A stretch of 8,394 nucleotides of DNA, from contig JABDJF010000361.1 of the NCBI GenBank assembly GCA_013002645.1, positions 1 through 8,394 on the forward strand. Reading direction: 5' to 3'. Below, piece after piece: positions 1 through 7,000 of the stretch (positions within the stretch are counted from its first letter, which is position 1; every line of letters starts with the position of its first letter). The stretch comes from Myxococcales bacterium. GTDB taxonomy: Bacteria; Myxococcota_A; Polyangia; Polyangiales; Houyiibacteriaceae. The notes under the pieces were generated by a model. It searched no databases. It was not told the origin of the DNA and saw nothing but the letters and a program-made list of their open reading frames with translations. A program made the translations under genes and the position numbers.

Positions 1-88
1 CCTTCGTGCCGGCGTCCCCTAATTATAAATTCGACTCGGCGGGCGCAGGGTCGACCCGGATTCGACCAGGCTCGACGAGCGGCGCCTG

Positions 89-1672
89 TTGAACGTCGTC
101 GAAGAGATGGCCATTGCCTCTGGAGTCCCCGCGCCCGAAGTCTATGTGCTCGACCGCGAGCCGGGCATCAATGCATTTGCAGCCGGAAACACGACTAGCG
201 ACGCGGTCATAGGCGTCACCCAAGGTACCCTTCAGCTTCTCCGGCGAGACGAGCTGCAAGGCGTCATCGCTCACGAGTTCAGCCACATCCTCAATGGGGA
301 CTCGCGCATCAACCTGCGCGCCATCGGTCTCCTGCACGGGATCTTTCTCCTCGCCCTCATCGGCCGGTTCCTGATTCGAGGCTCCATGCACAGCGGCAAG
401 AAGGAAGGCGGCGGCGTGGCGGTCATCGGCATCGGCCTTCTCGCGATTGGCTCCATCGGCGTGTTTTTCGGGCGCATGATTCAGAGCTCGATTTCTCGTC
501 AGAGAGAGCTTCTCGCCGACGCCTCCGCGGTGCAGTTCACGCGCGACACCGATGGACTGGTCGGGGCGCTCAAAAAGATCGGCGGCGCGCCGTCCAGATC
601 TCATCTCGAAACCCCCAAAGCCGACGAAGCCAGTCACATCTTCTTTTCCGATGCGATTCGCCGCCTGCGCCTATTTGCTGGGCTGTTCCGAACACACCCT
701 CCGCTCGGTGAACGCATTCGCAAGCTCGAGCCGAGCTGGGACGGAGAGTTCCCCGAGGTGAAGCTGCCTCGCATCTCGCAAGGCATGAGCAGCCCACCGG
801 GACCGCTGGCCGGTGAGGTCTACGCTTTGTCCGAGCTCCCGACCGAGCTGGCGGTGGGCCAGGCCCTCGAGCACATCGGCAGCCCCCGCCCCGAGCAGGT
901 CGCCTTCGCCCGCTCGCTTCACGCTTCCCTTCCCGACTTCTGGATTCACGCTGTCCATCAAGCCCCGATGGCGCAGGCGATGGTGTTCGGGCTCCTCCTG
1001 GCTCAGGACGAAGTGCTCCGCGGTACCGAGCTGATTCGCCTCGAGGAGCTGACCGACTCGCCAACCGCCGACCTGACGCTTCGGTTTCACTCCGAGGCGG
1101 TCGACCGCTCCTCTGCCGAGAAGATCGCGCTCGTCGACATGGCGCTGCCGACCTTGCGCAACTTGTCCGTCGACGAGTACGAGCGATTTTGCCAGGTCGT
1201 CGACGCGCTGATGCAAAGCGACCGGCGCATCGACCTGTTCGAGTACACGTTGAGCCGGATGATCCAGCGTCACCTCGCGCGGCATTTCGAAGGTGCGGGC
1301 CCGGCGCCTCTCCGGTTCCGGTCGCTTCGGGCGCTGGTGCCGGACGCGCGCGTGCTGATCGCCACTCTGGCTCGGGTCGGGAGCCGCAACGACGAAGAAG
1401 CGGAGCGGGCGTTTCGTCACGGCGTGCAGACACTTCAACTCGGAGATGCTGCGGGGCCCATCATCGCGCAGAGCGAATGCACGCTGGCTGCGGTCGATAG
1501 AGCCCTCCGCCGATACGATGCCGCGGCGCCCGCGCTCAAGCAGGGCCTCATGCTGGCCTGCGCCGCTACCGTGATGGCCGACGACAAAATCACCGACCGC
1601 GAAGCGGAGCTCATCCGCGCCATCGGCGACGCGCTCGATTGTCCCGTCCCACCTTTTGTGCAATCGAGCTAA
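89..1672 (+). CDS. HtpX-like M48 zinc metalloprotease with C-terminal TerB-like region, 5' end truncated or interrupted
   Basis: This is a membrane-bound zinc endopeptidase of family M48, the HtpX class associated with membrane protein quality control. The zinc-binding HEFSH motif is at residues 62-66, and the third ligand is probably Glu140 in RQRELLADASA. A family-typical HPPLGERI stretch is at about 203-210. Two hydrophobic segments, about 80-97 and 109-129, look membrane-spanning. The tail of roughly 280 residues ends in ADDKITDREAELIRAIGDAL, which resembles a TerB-like helical region; this is known in a long M48 subfamily. The only usual start codon in the upstream frame is TTG at 89, without a clear Shine-Dalgarno. 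Family-like sequence (LGGRRVDPDS...DERRLL) continues upstream in frame to about base 35, and TAA codons sit at 20-22 and 26-28. The expected N-terminal membrane segments are therefore missing: this is either a truncated or interrupted gene, or a sequence break. The family call is secure; the start and functionality are not. Confidence 0.85.
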   Translation: MNVVEEMAIASGVPAPEVYVLDREPGINAFAAGNTTSDAVIGVTQGTLQLLRRDELQGVIAHEFSHILNGDSRINLRAIGLLHGIFLLALIGRFLIRGSMHSGKKEGGGVAVIGIGLLAIGSIGVFFGRMIQSSISRQRELLADASAVQFTRDTDGLVGALKKIGGAPSRSHLETPKADEASHIFFSDAIRRLRLFAGLFRTHPPLGERIRKLEPSWDGEFPEVKLPRISQGMSSPPGPLAGEVYALSELPTELAVGQALEHIGSPRPEQVAFARSLHASLPDFWIHAVHQAPMAQAMVFGLLLAQDEVLRGTELIRLEELTDSPTADLTLRFHSEAVDRSSAEKIALVDMALPTLRNLSVDEYERFCQVVDALMQSDRRIDLFEYTLSRMIQRHLARHFEGAGPAPLRFRSLRALVPDARVLIATLARVGSRNDEEAERAFRHGVQTLQLGDAAGPIIAQSECTLAAVDRALRRYDAAAPALKQGLMLACAATVMADDKITDREAELIRAIGDALDCPVPPFVQSS

Positions 1673-1674
1673 TC

Positions 1675-2031
1675 ATGGAGACACGAAGCGTCTACGAAAC
1701 CGACGATGAGGTGCAGGCACTGGCTCTCCAGGAAGCTCTGGAAGCCGACGGCATCGCCGCTGTCCTGGTGAATCACCGTGATACCGCCTACCCGGGCATC
1801 ACCGACCGTCAGCGGCACGGGACCGAAATCCGCGTCGAGCTAGACCAAGTCGCGCGCGCTACGGAGCTGATCGAGGAGTTCCTCGCCGCCCAGCCGGTCG
1901 AGGGGCCCCCCATGGCGCCGCCCCCCGATTCGATGCCCGCTCCGGGCCTGCGCGGGCCTAGCTCGCTGATCATGACCCTGATATTGCTGGGCTTTTTGGG
2001 GGTGGTCGCTTATTTACTAACTGGCAAATAA
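1675..2031 (+). CDS. Small tail-anchored protein with DUF2007-like (putative signal-transducing) domain
   Basis: The protein has 118 residues from ATG 1675. Residues 1-70 (VYETDDEVQALALQEALEADGIAAVLVN, then EIRVELDQVARATELIEEF) have the beta-alpha-beta pattern of the DUF2007 / putative prokaryotic signal-transducing family: an acidic helix selecting among sources, then a strand and a final helix. A proline-rich linker (about 73-97) leads to one hydrophobic segment at about 98-115 (SLIMTLILLGFLGVVAYLL), followed by a short TGK tail. This predicts a cytoplasmic domain anchored by its C-terminus. The start lies two bases after the stop of the protease gene, so the two are probably co-transcribed and translationally coupled. 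An in-frame TTG at 1639 would overlap the protease and add residues unlike the family, so I prefer the ATG, although its Shine-Dalgarno is weak. The biochemical function is unknown; a role with the protease is an inference from adjacency. Confidence 0.75.
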   Translation: METRSVYETDDEVQALALQEALEADGIAAVLVNHRDTAYPGITDRQRHGTEIRVELDQVARATELIEEFLAAQPVEGPPMAPPPDSMPAPGLRGPSSLIMTLILLGFLGVVAYLLTGK

Positions 2032-2032
2032 G
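2009..2032. repeat. AT-rich inverted repeat upstream of the small gene's promoter (site A)
   Basis: The sequence CTTATTT (2009-2015) is mirrored exactly by AAATAAG (2026-2032) across ten bases. It overlaps the last codons and stop of the preceding gene and ends four bases before the putative -35 box. It contains TTTACTAAC (2013-2021), the exact reverse complement of GTTAGTAAA at 2071-2079. It could be an operator or a weak RNA hairpin; there is no T-run, so it is a poor intrinsic terminator. The repeat is seen directly; its role is inferred. Confidence 0.5.
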
Positions 2033-2035
2033 GTC

Positions 2036-2064
2036 TTGGATCGCGTTCCATTTTGCGCTATAAA
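2036..2064 (+). promoter_or_regulatory. Putative sigma-70-type promoter for the 59-residue protein
   Basis: A -10 box TATAAA (2059-2064, five of six consensus bases) follows a poor -35 TTGGAT (2036-2041, only TTG matches) at the ideal 17-base spacing. The AT-rich patch stands out in GC-rich surroundings. Transcription would start near 2071, about 20 bases before the ATG at 2091. The spacing and -10 are good and the -35 is weak, so an activator or an extended context may be needed. Confidence 0.5.
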
Positions 2065-2079
2065 TTTACTGTTAGTAAA
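2065..2079. promoter_or_regulatory. Palindrome TTTACT-GTT-AGTAAA over the predicted start site (candidate operator, site B)
   Basis: A perfect six-base inverted repeat with a three-base centre begins right after the -10 box and covers the predicted transcription start. This is a classic position for a repressor operator. Its right arm abuts and slightly overlaps the Shine-Dalgarno (2078-2084), so in RNA it could also form a weak hairpin that occludes translation. It shares the half-site TTTACT with site A; the centres are about 52 bases apart, close to five helical turns. Confidence 0.45.
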
Positions 2080-2084
2080 GGAAG
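2078..2084 (+). promoter_or_regulatory. Ribosome binding site AAGGAAG for the 59-residue protein
   Basis: AAGGAAG lies six bases before ATG 2091. It is the best Shine-Dalgarno in the left half of the window and decides the start of the small gene. Confidence 0.65.
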
Positions 2085-2090
2085 CGCGCG

Positions 2091-2270
2091 ATGGTCGTCA
2101 CAGAAGGATACAAGCTCAGGGAGCTAGCCAAGCTCCTCAACTGGAACCCGGCTCACTGCAAGGTGATCCTCAAACAGCTGGGCGTAGATCCGATGCAGCC
2201 CATCGACGAGGAGACCGCGGCGAAGGTCGCTCACAAGATTCGTCGTCAGTGGCCGCCTCAAGCTGCCTGA
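2091..2270 (+). CDS. 59-residue hypothetical protein, helix-turn-helix or IF2_N-like
   Basis: The frame opens at ATG 2091 after a good Shine-Dalgarno and its own promoter, and closes with TGA at 2268-2270, encoding 59 residues. The body reads YKLRELAKLLNWNP, then CKVILKQLG, then IDEETAAKVAHKI: three predicted helices separated by short turns. The pattern of ELAK-L, KxLKxLG and DEETA-K-A resembles the small IF2_N / winged-helix type fold (N-terminal domain of initiation factor 2) or a compact MerR-like DNA-binding helix-turn-helix. The basic KIRRQW near the end would suit nucleic acid binding. No enzyme motif, signal peptide or membrane segment is visible. The palindromes flanking its promoter make autoregulation plausible but unproven. 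A longer frame over the same bases (2036-2308) lacks these signals and is not preferred. I do not recognise a named gene. Confidence 0.65.
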   Translation: MVVTEGYKLRELAKLLNWNPAHCKVILKQLGVDPMQPIDEETAAKVAHKIRRQWPPQAA

Positions 2271-2336
2271 CCCCGCCTTTCGATTCCCGTTCCAGCGGTT
2301 CCAATTAGTCGAGCGTTTGCTCAGTCGAGCGTCTGG
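2271..2336. other. Convergent intergenic gap between the small gene and recD
   Basis: Sixty-six bases separate the two converging groups. I see only a four-pair stem (GAGC-GTTT-GCTC, 2311-2322) and a short direct repeat GTTCC (2289-2293 and 2298-2302, the second inside GGTTCC). There is no GC-rich hairpin with a T-run in either direction, so no intrinsic terminator can be called. Confidence 0.5.
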
Positions 2337-2354
2337 TCAGTCGGGCGCTGCGGC
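2305..2354. repeat. Three near-tandem 16-bp units at the end of recD
   Basis: Units begin at 2307 (AGTCGAGCGTTTGCTC), 2323 (AGTCGAGCGTCTGGTC) and 2339 (AGTCGGGCGCTGCGGC). The first two match at 14 of 16 bases; the third has diverged and encodes the last residues of RecD. Read leftward, each unit ends in GACT followed by GA or AA, giving TGA at 2339-2337 (the recD stop), TGA at 2323-2321 and TAA at 2307-2305. Because 16 is not a multiple of three, the stops fall in all three frames. Confidence 0.6.
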
Positions 2355-4040
2355 AATCGCGTCGACGAGCCCCGAATGGCGTCGCGCGCTCCGGGCAAGC
2401 GCCGCCAACACGACTTGTTTCGGGCCGACGAGCCGCACCGCGCGGCGCGCGCGACTGACCGCCGTGTAGAGAAGCTCGCGGCTCAACATCGGCGCGTCCT
2501 CGTCCGGAAGAACGAACAACACTTCGTCGAACTCCGAGCCCTGTGCTTTGTGGACGCTCAGCGCGAACGCATCGGAATACCGAGGTAACCTCGCCGCGGC
2601 GATTTCACGAAAGCCCTCCGCCTCGCTCTGCACCGTGGCGATCGACGGCTCGCCTTCGACGAGCATGGCGAAGTCTCCGTTGTACACCTTCAGCTCGTGA
2701 CTGTTCTCCTCGATGATGATCGGCCTCACCTCGGGCTCGCGTCCTTCACTTTGGTAGATTCGGTCGACGACGGCTGCGCCGAGCCTTCCCGTGCCGACCA
2801 ATCCTCTTCTAAACGGACTGAGCATCACGTAGCGGCTGCGAAGGTCGAAATGCTCGTTCGGGCTGCGCGTTCGGAGCGCGGTGGACCAATGGGAAGCGGC
2901 GCGATCGAGCTCCGCGGCTAAGCCAGCCGAAGGCACCCAGACCAGGTCCGCCGCATCGTCTCGGTCGAGCAGGCCTTGGACCGTTGCCCCGTCGCCTTTC
3001 CGGATCGCCGCGATGAGCTGGCCAAGGCCCTGTTTCTCATCGTAGCGATAAGCCTTGGTGAGGATCGTGACCCCGCCGTTCCAAGGGCTTTCTGCGCTCG
3101 CAGTCACCAGGTCCCGAAGCACCGAGCCGGCCTCCACCGAGGTGAGCTGGTTCGGATCCCCGACGATCAGCAAGGTCGCCTCCTTTGGCGCTGCGTTCAG
3201 CAATTGCCGCATCAAACCTAGGTCGACCATCGAAGCCTCGTCCACGACGATCAGGTCCGCTTCGAGCGGCCGGTCGGCGCTTCGCCCAAAGCCCGTGCCG
3301 TCGCGCCGCATGCCGAGCGCCCGTTGCAAGGTGCTGGCCTCCTCGGGGATCGCCGCGAGCACCTCGGGGGAAGTTTCGATCCTCGACTTGGCTTGGCGCA
3401 CCGCCTCGCCCAAGCGCGCTGCGGACTTTCCCGTCGGAGCAAGCAAAAGGACGCGAGGCGGCGAGTCGGCCTCTCGCAGGCGCCCCTCGATGATGAGCGC
3501 GACGATTGCAGCCACCGTGGTCGTCTTCCCCGTCCCCGGCCCGCCGCAAAGCAGCGAGACCGAATGCTGAAGGGCGTTTCGTGCTGCGCCGCGCTGCGGA
3601 GCGTCGGCCGCCCCGGGAAACAGACGTTCGACGGACGCCTCGAGCCAGCTCGTATCGCTTGCCATGCGTGGCGGGGTCGACGATCGCAGCGCGAGCTCGT
3701 CGGCGATGTCGCGCTCGAGCTGCCAGTACCGACGCAGGTAAAGGCGGCCGGCCTCGTCGAGCACGAGAGGCCCTCGGTCGCTGAGCGCACTCGCAGCGAT
3801 CAGGTCTTTCCAACGCGCTGCATCTGGCAACTTGGCGGGTCGCCCGGCTTCTCCCGGCCAAATCTCAGCGACGGACATGTCGACGGGAAAACAACTGTGC
3901 CCCCTCCGCACGCTGCGGCTCGTGAGCGCGATCGCGAGCTCGACCTCGGGGCTCGAGGGCTCGACGATTCGGCTGAGGGCGCGCGCCAGCTCGACGTCGA
4001 GGAGCTCGAGCAGGTTCCGGGCTTGGAGCTCAGCGAGCAT
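2337..4040 (-). CDS. recD: RecD, exodeoxyribonuclease V alpha subunit (fast 5'-3' helicase of RecBCD)
   Basis: RecD is the superfamily 1B helicase of RecBCD that moves on the 5'-ended strand at a broken duplex end. The protein has 567 residues from ATG 4040, slightly shorter than E. coli RecD (608). Residues 1-150 match the RecD N-terminal region that contacts RecBC. Motifs follow in order: Walker A GGPGTGKT (166-173), Ia LLAPTGKSAARL (199-210), II VVDEAS (265-270), III VGDPNQLTSVEAGSVL (293-308), NGDFA (454-458), V ALSVHKAQGSEFDEV (493-507) and VI LLYTAVSRARRAV (523-535). All catalytic residues are intact. The ATG is preceded by an unusually strong GGGAGGAGGG inside the end of recB, which favours it over an in-frame TTG at 4067. 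The gene overlaps recB by 11 bases and is the last gene of the operon. Its stop lies in a 16-bp tandem repeat. Confidence 0.96.
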   Translation of the reverse strand: MLAELQARNLLELLDVELARALSRIVEPSSPEVELAIALTSRSVRRGHSCFPVDMSVAEIWPGEAGRPAKLPDAARWKDLIAASALSDRGPLVLDEAGRLYLRRYWQLERDIADELALRSSTPPRMASDTSWLEASVERLFPGAADAPQRGAARNALQHSVSLLCGGPGTGKTTTVAAIVALIIEGRLREADSPPRVLLLAPTGKSAARLGEAVRQAKSRIETSPEVLAAIPEEASTLQRALGMRRDGTGFGRSADRPLEADLIVVDEASMVDLGLMRQLLNAAPKEATLLIVGDPNQLTSVEAGSVLRDLVTASAESPWNGGVTILTKAYRYDEKQGLGQLIAAIRKGDGATVQGLLDRDDAADLVWVPSAGLAAELDRAASHWSTALRTRSPNEHFDLRSRYVMLSPFRRGLVGTGRLGAAVVDRIYQSEGREPEVRPIIIEENSHELKVYNGDFAMLVEGEPSIATVQSEAEGFREIAAARLPRYSDAFALSVHKAQGSEFDEVLFVLPDEDAPMLSRELLYTAVSRARRAVRLVGPKQVVLAALARSARRHSGLVDAIAAAPD

Positions 4041-7000
4041 CAGTCCCTCCTCCCAACCACCGGTCAACCGCGTTCACCAGCTCCGCCGACGCACGGTCGA
4101 AGAACACGCTCGACCCTGGGCTCTCGGGGCCGCCCATGCCTCGAACAAAGACGAAGAGCGCCCCGCCCCATTGGGTTTGTGGATCGTAGCCGCTGACCCG
4201 CTGCTTCAGGTACCGATGGGCGGCGGCGGTGTAGAGCTGCGCCTGCAATAGATAGTGGTCACGCTGGACCGCTTCGGCGATCGTCGCCGCATCATAGGCT
4301 GGCAGGCTGTTCGATTTGTAGTCTGCGACGTACCAGAGGCCCTCCCACTCGAACAGCAAATCGATGTAGCCGCGCAAATAGCGATGCAACGTTTGCGAGC
4401 TGACCTCGGCGAGTCGTTCGTGGTAGCCGGGCGCCGCCGCCGGTGCGCCGTGCTGTTTGAATAGCTCGGCCAGTCCCTCGAGGTTCGGCTGGTCCACTCG
4501 AAGCGTAAACTCGAGCTCTCGCAGCTGGCGCTTCGCCGCGAGCTCGCTCATGCGCGGTGCACCAGGCTCAGCCGTGAGCGGCGTGCCGGCCACCGTGACG
4601 AGATCCCGCTGCACACCTTCGGCCAAGGCCGGATCGAAGCCCCATGCCCGCAGCTCTCGCGCGATCGAGGTTGCCGCCGGTTCTCCACCGAGCTCCGCAA
4701 AGTCCGCGTGTTCCAAGATCGAATGCAGCAACAGGCCTGTCCGTGCCCCAGCGGCCAAGTTGCTGAAGAGATCCGAGGCGGCGTCCCTCGGCGCCAGGTC
4801 GCTTCGTGCGACGGGCGCTTTCTCGTCGTGGCCGGTGAGGCTCGTGAAGCTAGCCATTCGAGGCGCCTGCACGAAGGTGCGGCTCGGTGCTCTTGCGACC
4901 AGCTGCGCGTCGAGAGCCTCGCGCTGCAAAGGGGCGGCGACCTCGGCGTGAGGCGGACGGCAGCCGATGGAGCCCGACGACCCGGCCGCCAGCGCTTCGA
5001 CGGCTTCCCGCATTTGTGTTTCGTCGAGCTTGTCGAAGCCATCGTCGCCGTGCAGCAGGTAGCGAAGTGCCGACGTCTTCCAACCCTTGCTGCGCCCCCA
5101 AAACAGCGTGCAACGATGTCTTGCGCGGGTGACGGCCACATAGAGCAACCGCAGCGCATCGGATCGCGCTTCGAGCTCGGCGAGCCTTCGATGCTCGGCG
5201 ACGTCTGGCTGGCTCGCGAGCCTCTTGTTCGGGTCGTGGAGCGTCAAGCGAAGGTCGAGCTTGATGTCCCCTCGCGCATCGTGGAACTTCAGTGCCTTGG
5301 CCGCGAAGCCCTTGAGGCTGGCGTCATTCCAGGTGAACGGGCAATAGACGATTCCATATTCGAGGCCCTTGCTCTTGTGAATCGTCGCAACTCGAACGGC
5401 GCCCGATTCGGCGTCGGGCCGCTGCTGCAGTTCCTCGCGCGCCATCCCGCCGGCTGTGGAACCGTCACTCGCGCGACGAAGCCACTGCATCAGCGCGACC
5501 GGGTCCCGGCCTTGCTCGCGTTCTCCGCGAAGCAGCAGCTCCTCGAGATGTGAAAGGTCGGTGAGCTCTCGTCGTCCCGCTGGCAGGCGCGCAATCCGTG
5601 TTTCCGCCTCCGAGCCCCTGAGCATGGCTTCCAGGAAGTGCAGCACCCCGAAGCCGTGCCAGGCGTCGTGCCACTCACGAAAGCGCGTCACCCAGGCGGT
5701 CCAGGTTTCATCGGACATCGAAGAGAGCTCGTAGGGACTGACGCCCAAGAGCCTCGTGAGCAGGGCGCGCCGGACCGCGCCGGAGTCGCCCGGCATCAAG
5801 GCCGCTTCGAGCAGGGCTCTCAGCTCCGAGGCGATCTCGGTCCCGAGCACGCTCGAGCCGCCGTCGAGCGAGGTCGGCACCTGCAGCGCGCGCAGGGCAG
5901 CGGTCACTTCGTTGGCTTGCGTGTTGCTCCGGCACAGCACTGCCACGTCGTCGGCGACCAGGGGGCGCCCGTCGATTCGGGCGTCGGAATGCAGCAGCAG
6001 CGCGATCTCGTTTGCGACGATCGGTGCGACCGCTTCGGCGAGTGTACCTTTGAGCTGCTCCTCCCCGACGAAAACGACCTCCAAGCCTGGGTCGAGACTC
6101 AGGCGGTCCTTCGGTTCGTGGGCGACCGCGCCTTCGAAGTCGATGTCCTCGAGCGCGAACGCGGGCTTGGTCCTCGAGAACAAAGCGTTCACCCCTTCGA
6201 CGAGCGCTGGGTCCGAGCGCCAGTTGGTCTTCAGCGTGTGCTTCCGCTCACCGACGTCAGTAGACGCACCGATGTAGGAAAACACGTCCGCACCGCGAAA
6301 CGAGTAGATGGCTTGCTTTGGGTCGCCGACGTAGACCGCCGCGCCCTCGCCATAGACCGCCCGGAAGATTCCGTATTGCACCGAATCGGTGTCTTGAAAT
6401 TCATCGACGAGCGCGAGCGGATACGCCTTTGAAATCTTGGCGATGAGCCCGTCGCGATTGGACGCAGCGCTGCCGGTCAGCGAAGGATGCAACGGCGCGT
6501 AGACCGCCGTCAGCAGGTCGTCGAATGTGAAGACCGCGGTCTCGTCGCGGCGTTTGCGCGACGCGCTGCGGGCTCGGTCGATGAAGCGCCGCTGGACCTC
6601 GAACACCGCATGGTCGAGCATCGGGACGAGCGCTTCGTGGGCATCCCAGAGGCTGCGGCACCCTTTGAAAAACTCGTGCTCCGGCTCCTCGCGGCCTTTC
6701 TTCATCGTCATCTTGCCCTGCGCGAGCAGCGGCAAGCACGCTGGCGGGTACGCAAATCGCGTCTCCCCGAAAAAGGCGTCGAGCTCCGGAATCCAGTTCT
6801 TCGGGATGCTCTTGAGGTTGTACTTCTGCCGGTTGAAGTCCTCGTTGTGAAGGAGGATCTCGCAAACCTGCGCTCGCTCCCCGGTCCAGAGCTCCGCTGC
6901 GCGGCGACGGAGCTCCAACCAGTCCGCGACGAGGTTCTCGTTCGCTTCTCGTGGTTCCGGACCCAGGATCTCCGTACCCGGCATCACGGCGACGGTAGCG

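Noticed and set aside
570..1663. Long open frames on the minus strand opposite the M48 protease
   Set aside because: Their translations are rich in Arg, Ala and Gly without family motifs, which is typical of antisense frames in GC-rich coding DNA. The plus-strand frame has clear M48 signatures.
1639..1674. TTG extension of the DUF2007-like gene
   Set aside because: It would overlap the protease and add residues outside the domain; ATG 1675 starts directly before the conserved VYETDDEVQA segment.
1651..1674. Resemblance between the sequence before 1675 (CCTTTTGTGCAATCGAGC) and that around 2049 (CATTTTGCGCTATAAAT) as a duplicated promoter
   Set aside because: The match is short and gapped, and the first copy has no convincing -10 and is inside the protease coding sequence. 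Chance similarity is more likely.
2036..2308. A 90-codon frame across the small gene, starting at TTG 2036
   Set aside because: It starts within the putative -35 box, has no ribosome binding site and gives a disordered sequence. The 2091-2270 frame has a Shine-Dalgarno and a helical pattern.
4041..4067. TTG start for recD at 4067
   Set aside because: The strong GGGAGGAGGG lies downstream of it and is correctly placed for ATG 4040.
3324..4251. Plus-strand frames opposite recD and recB up to about 290 codons
   Set aside because: They lie wholly inside frames with complete helicase motifs, have low-complexity composition and no Shine-Dalgarno.
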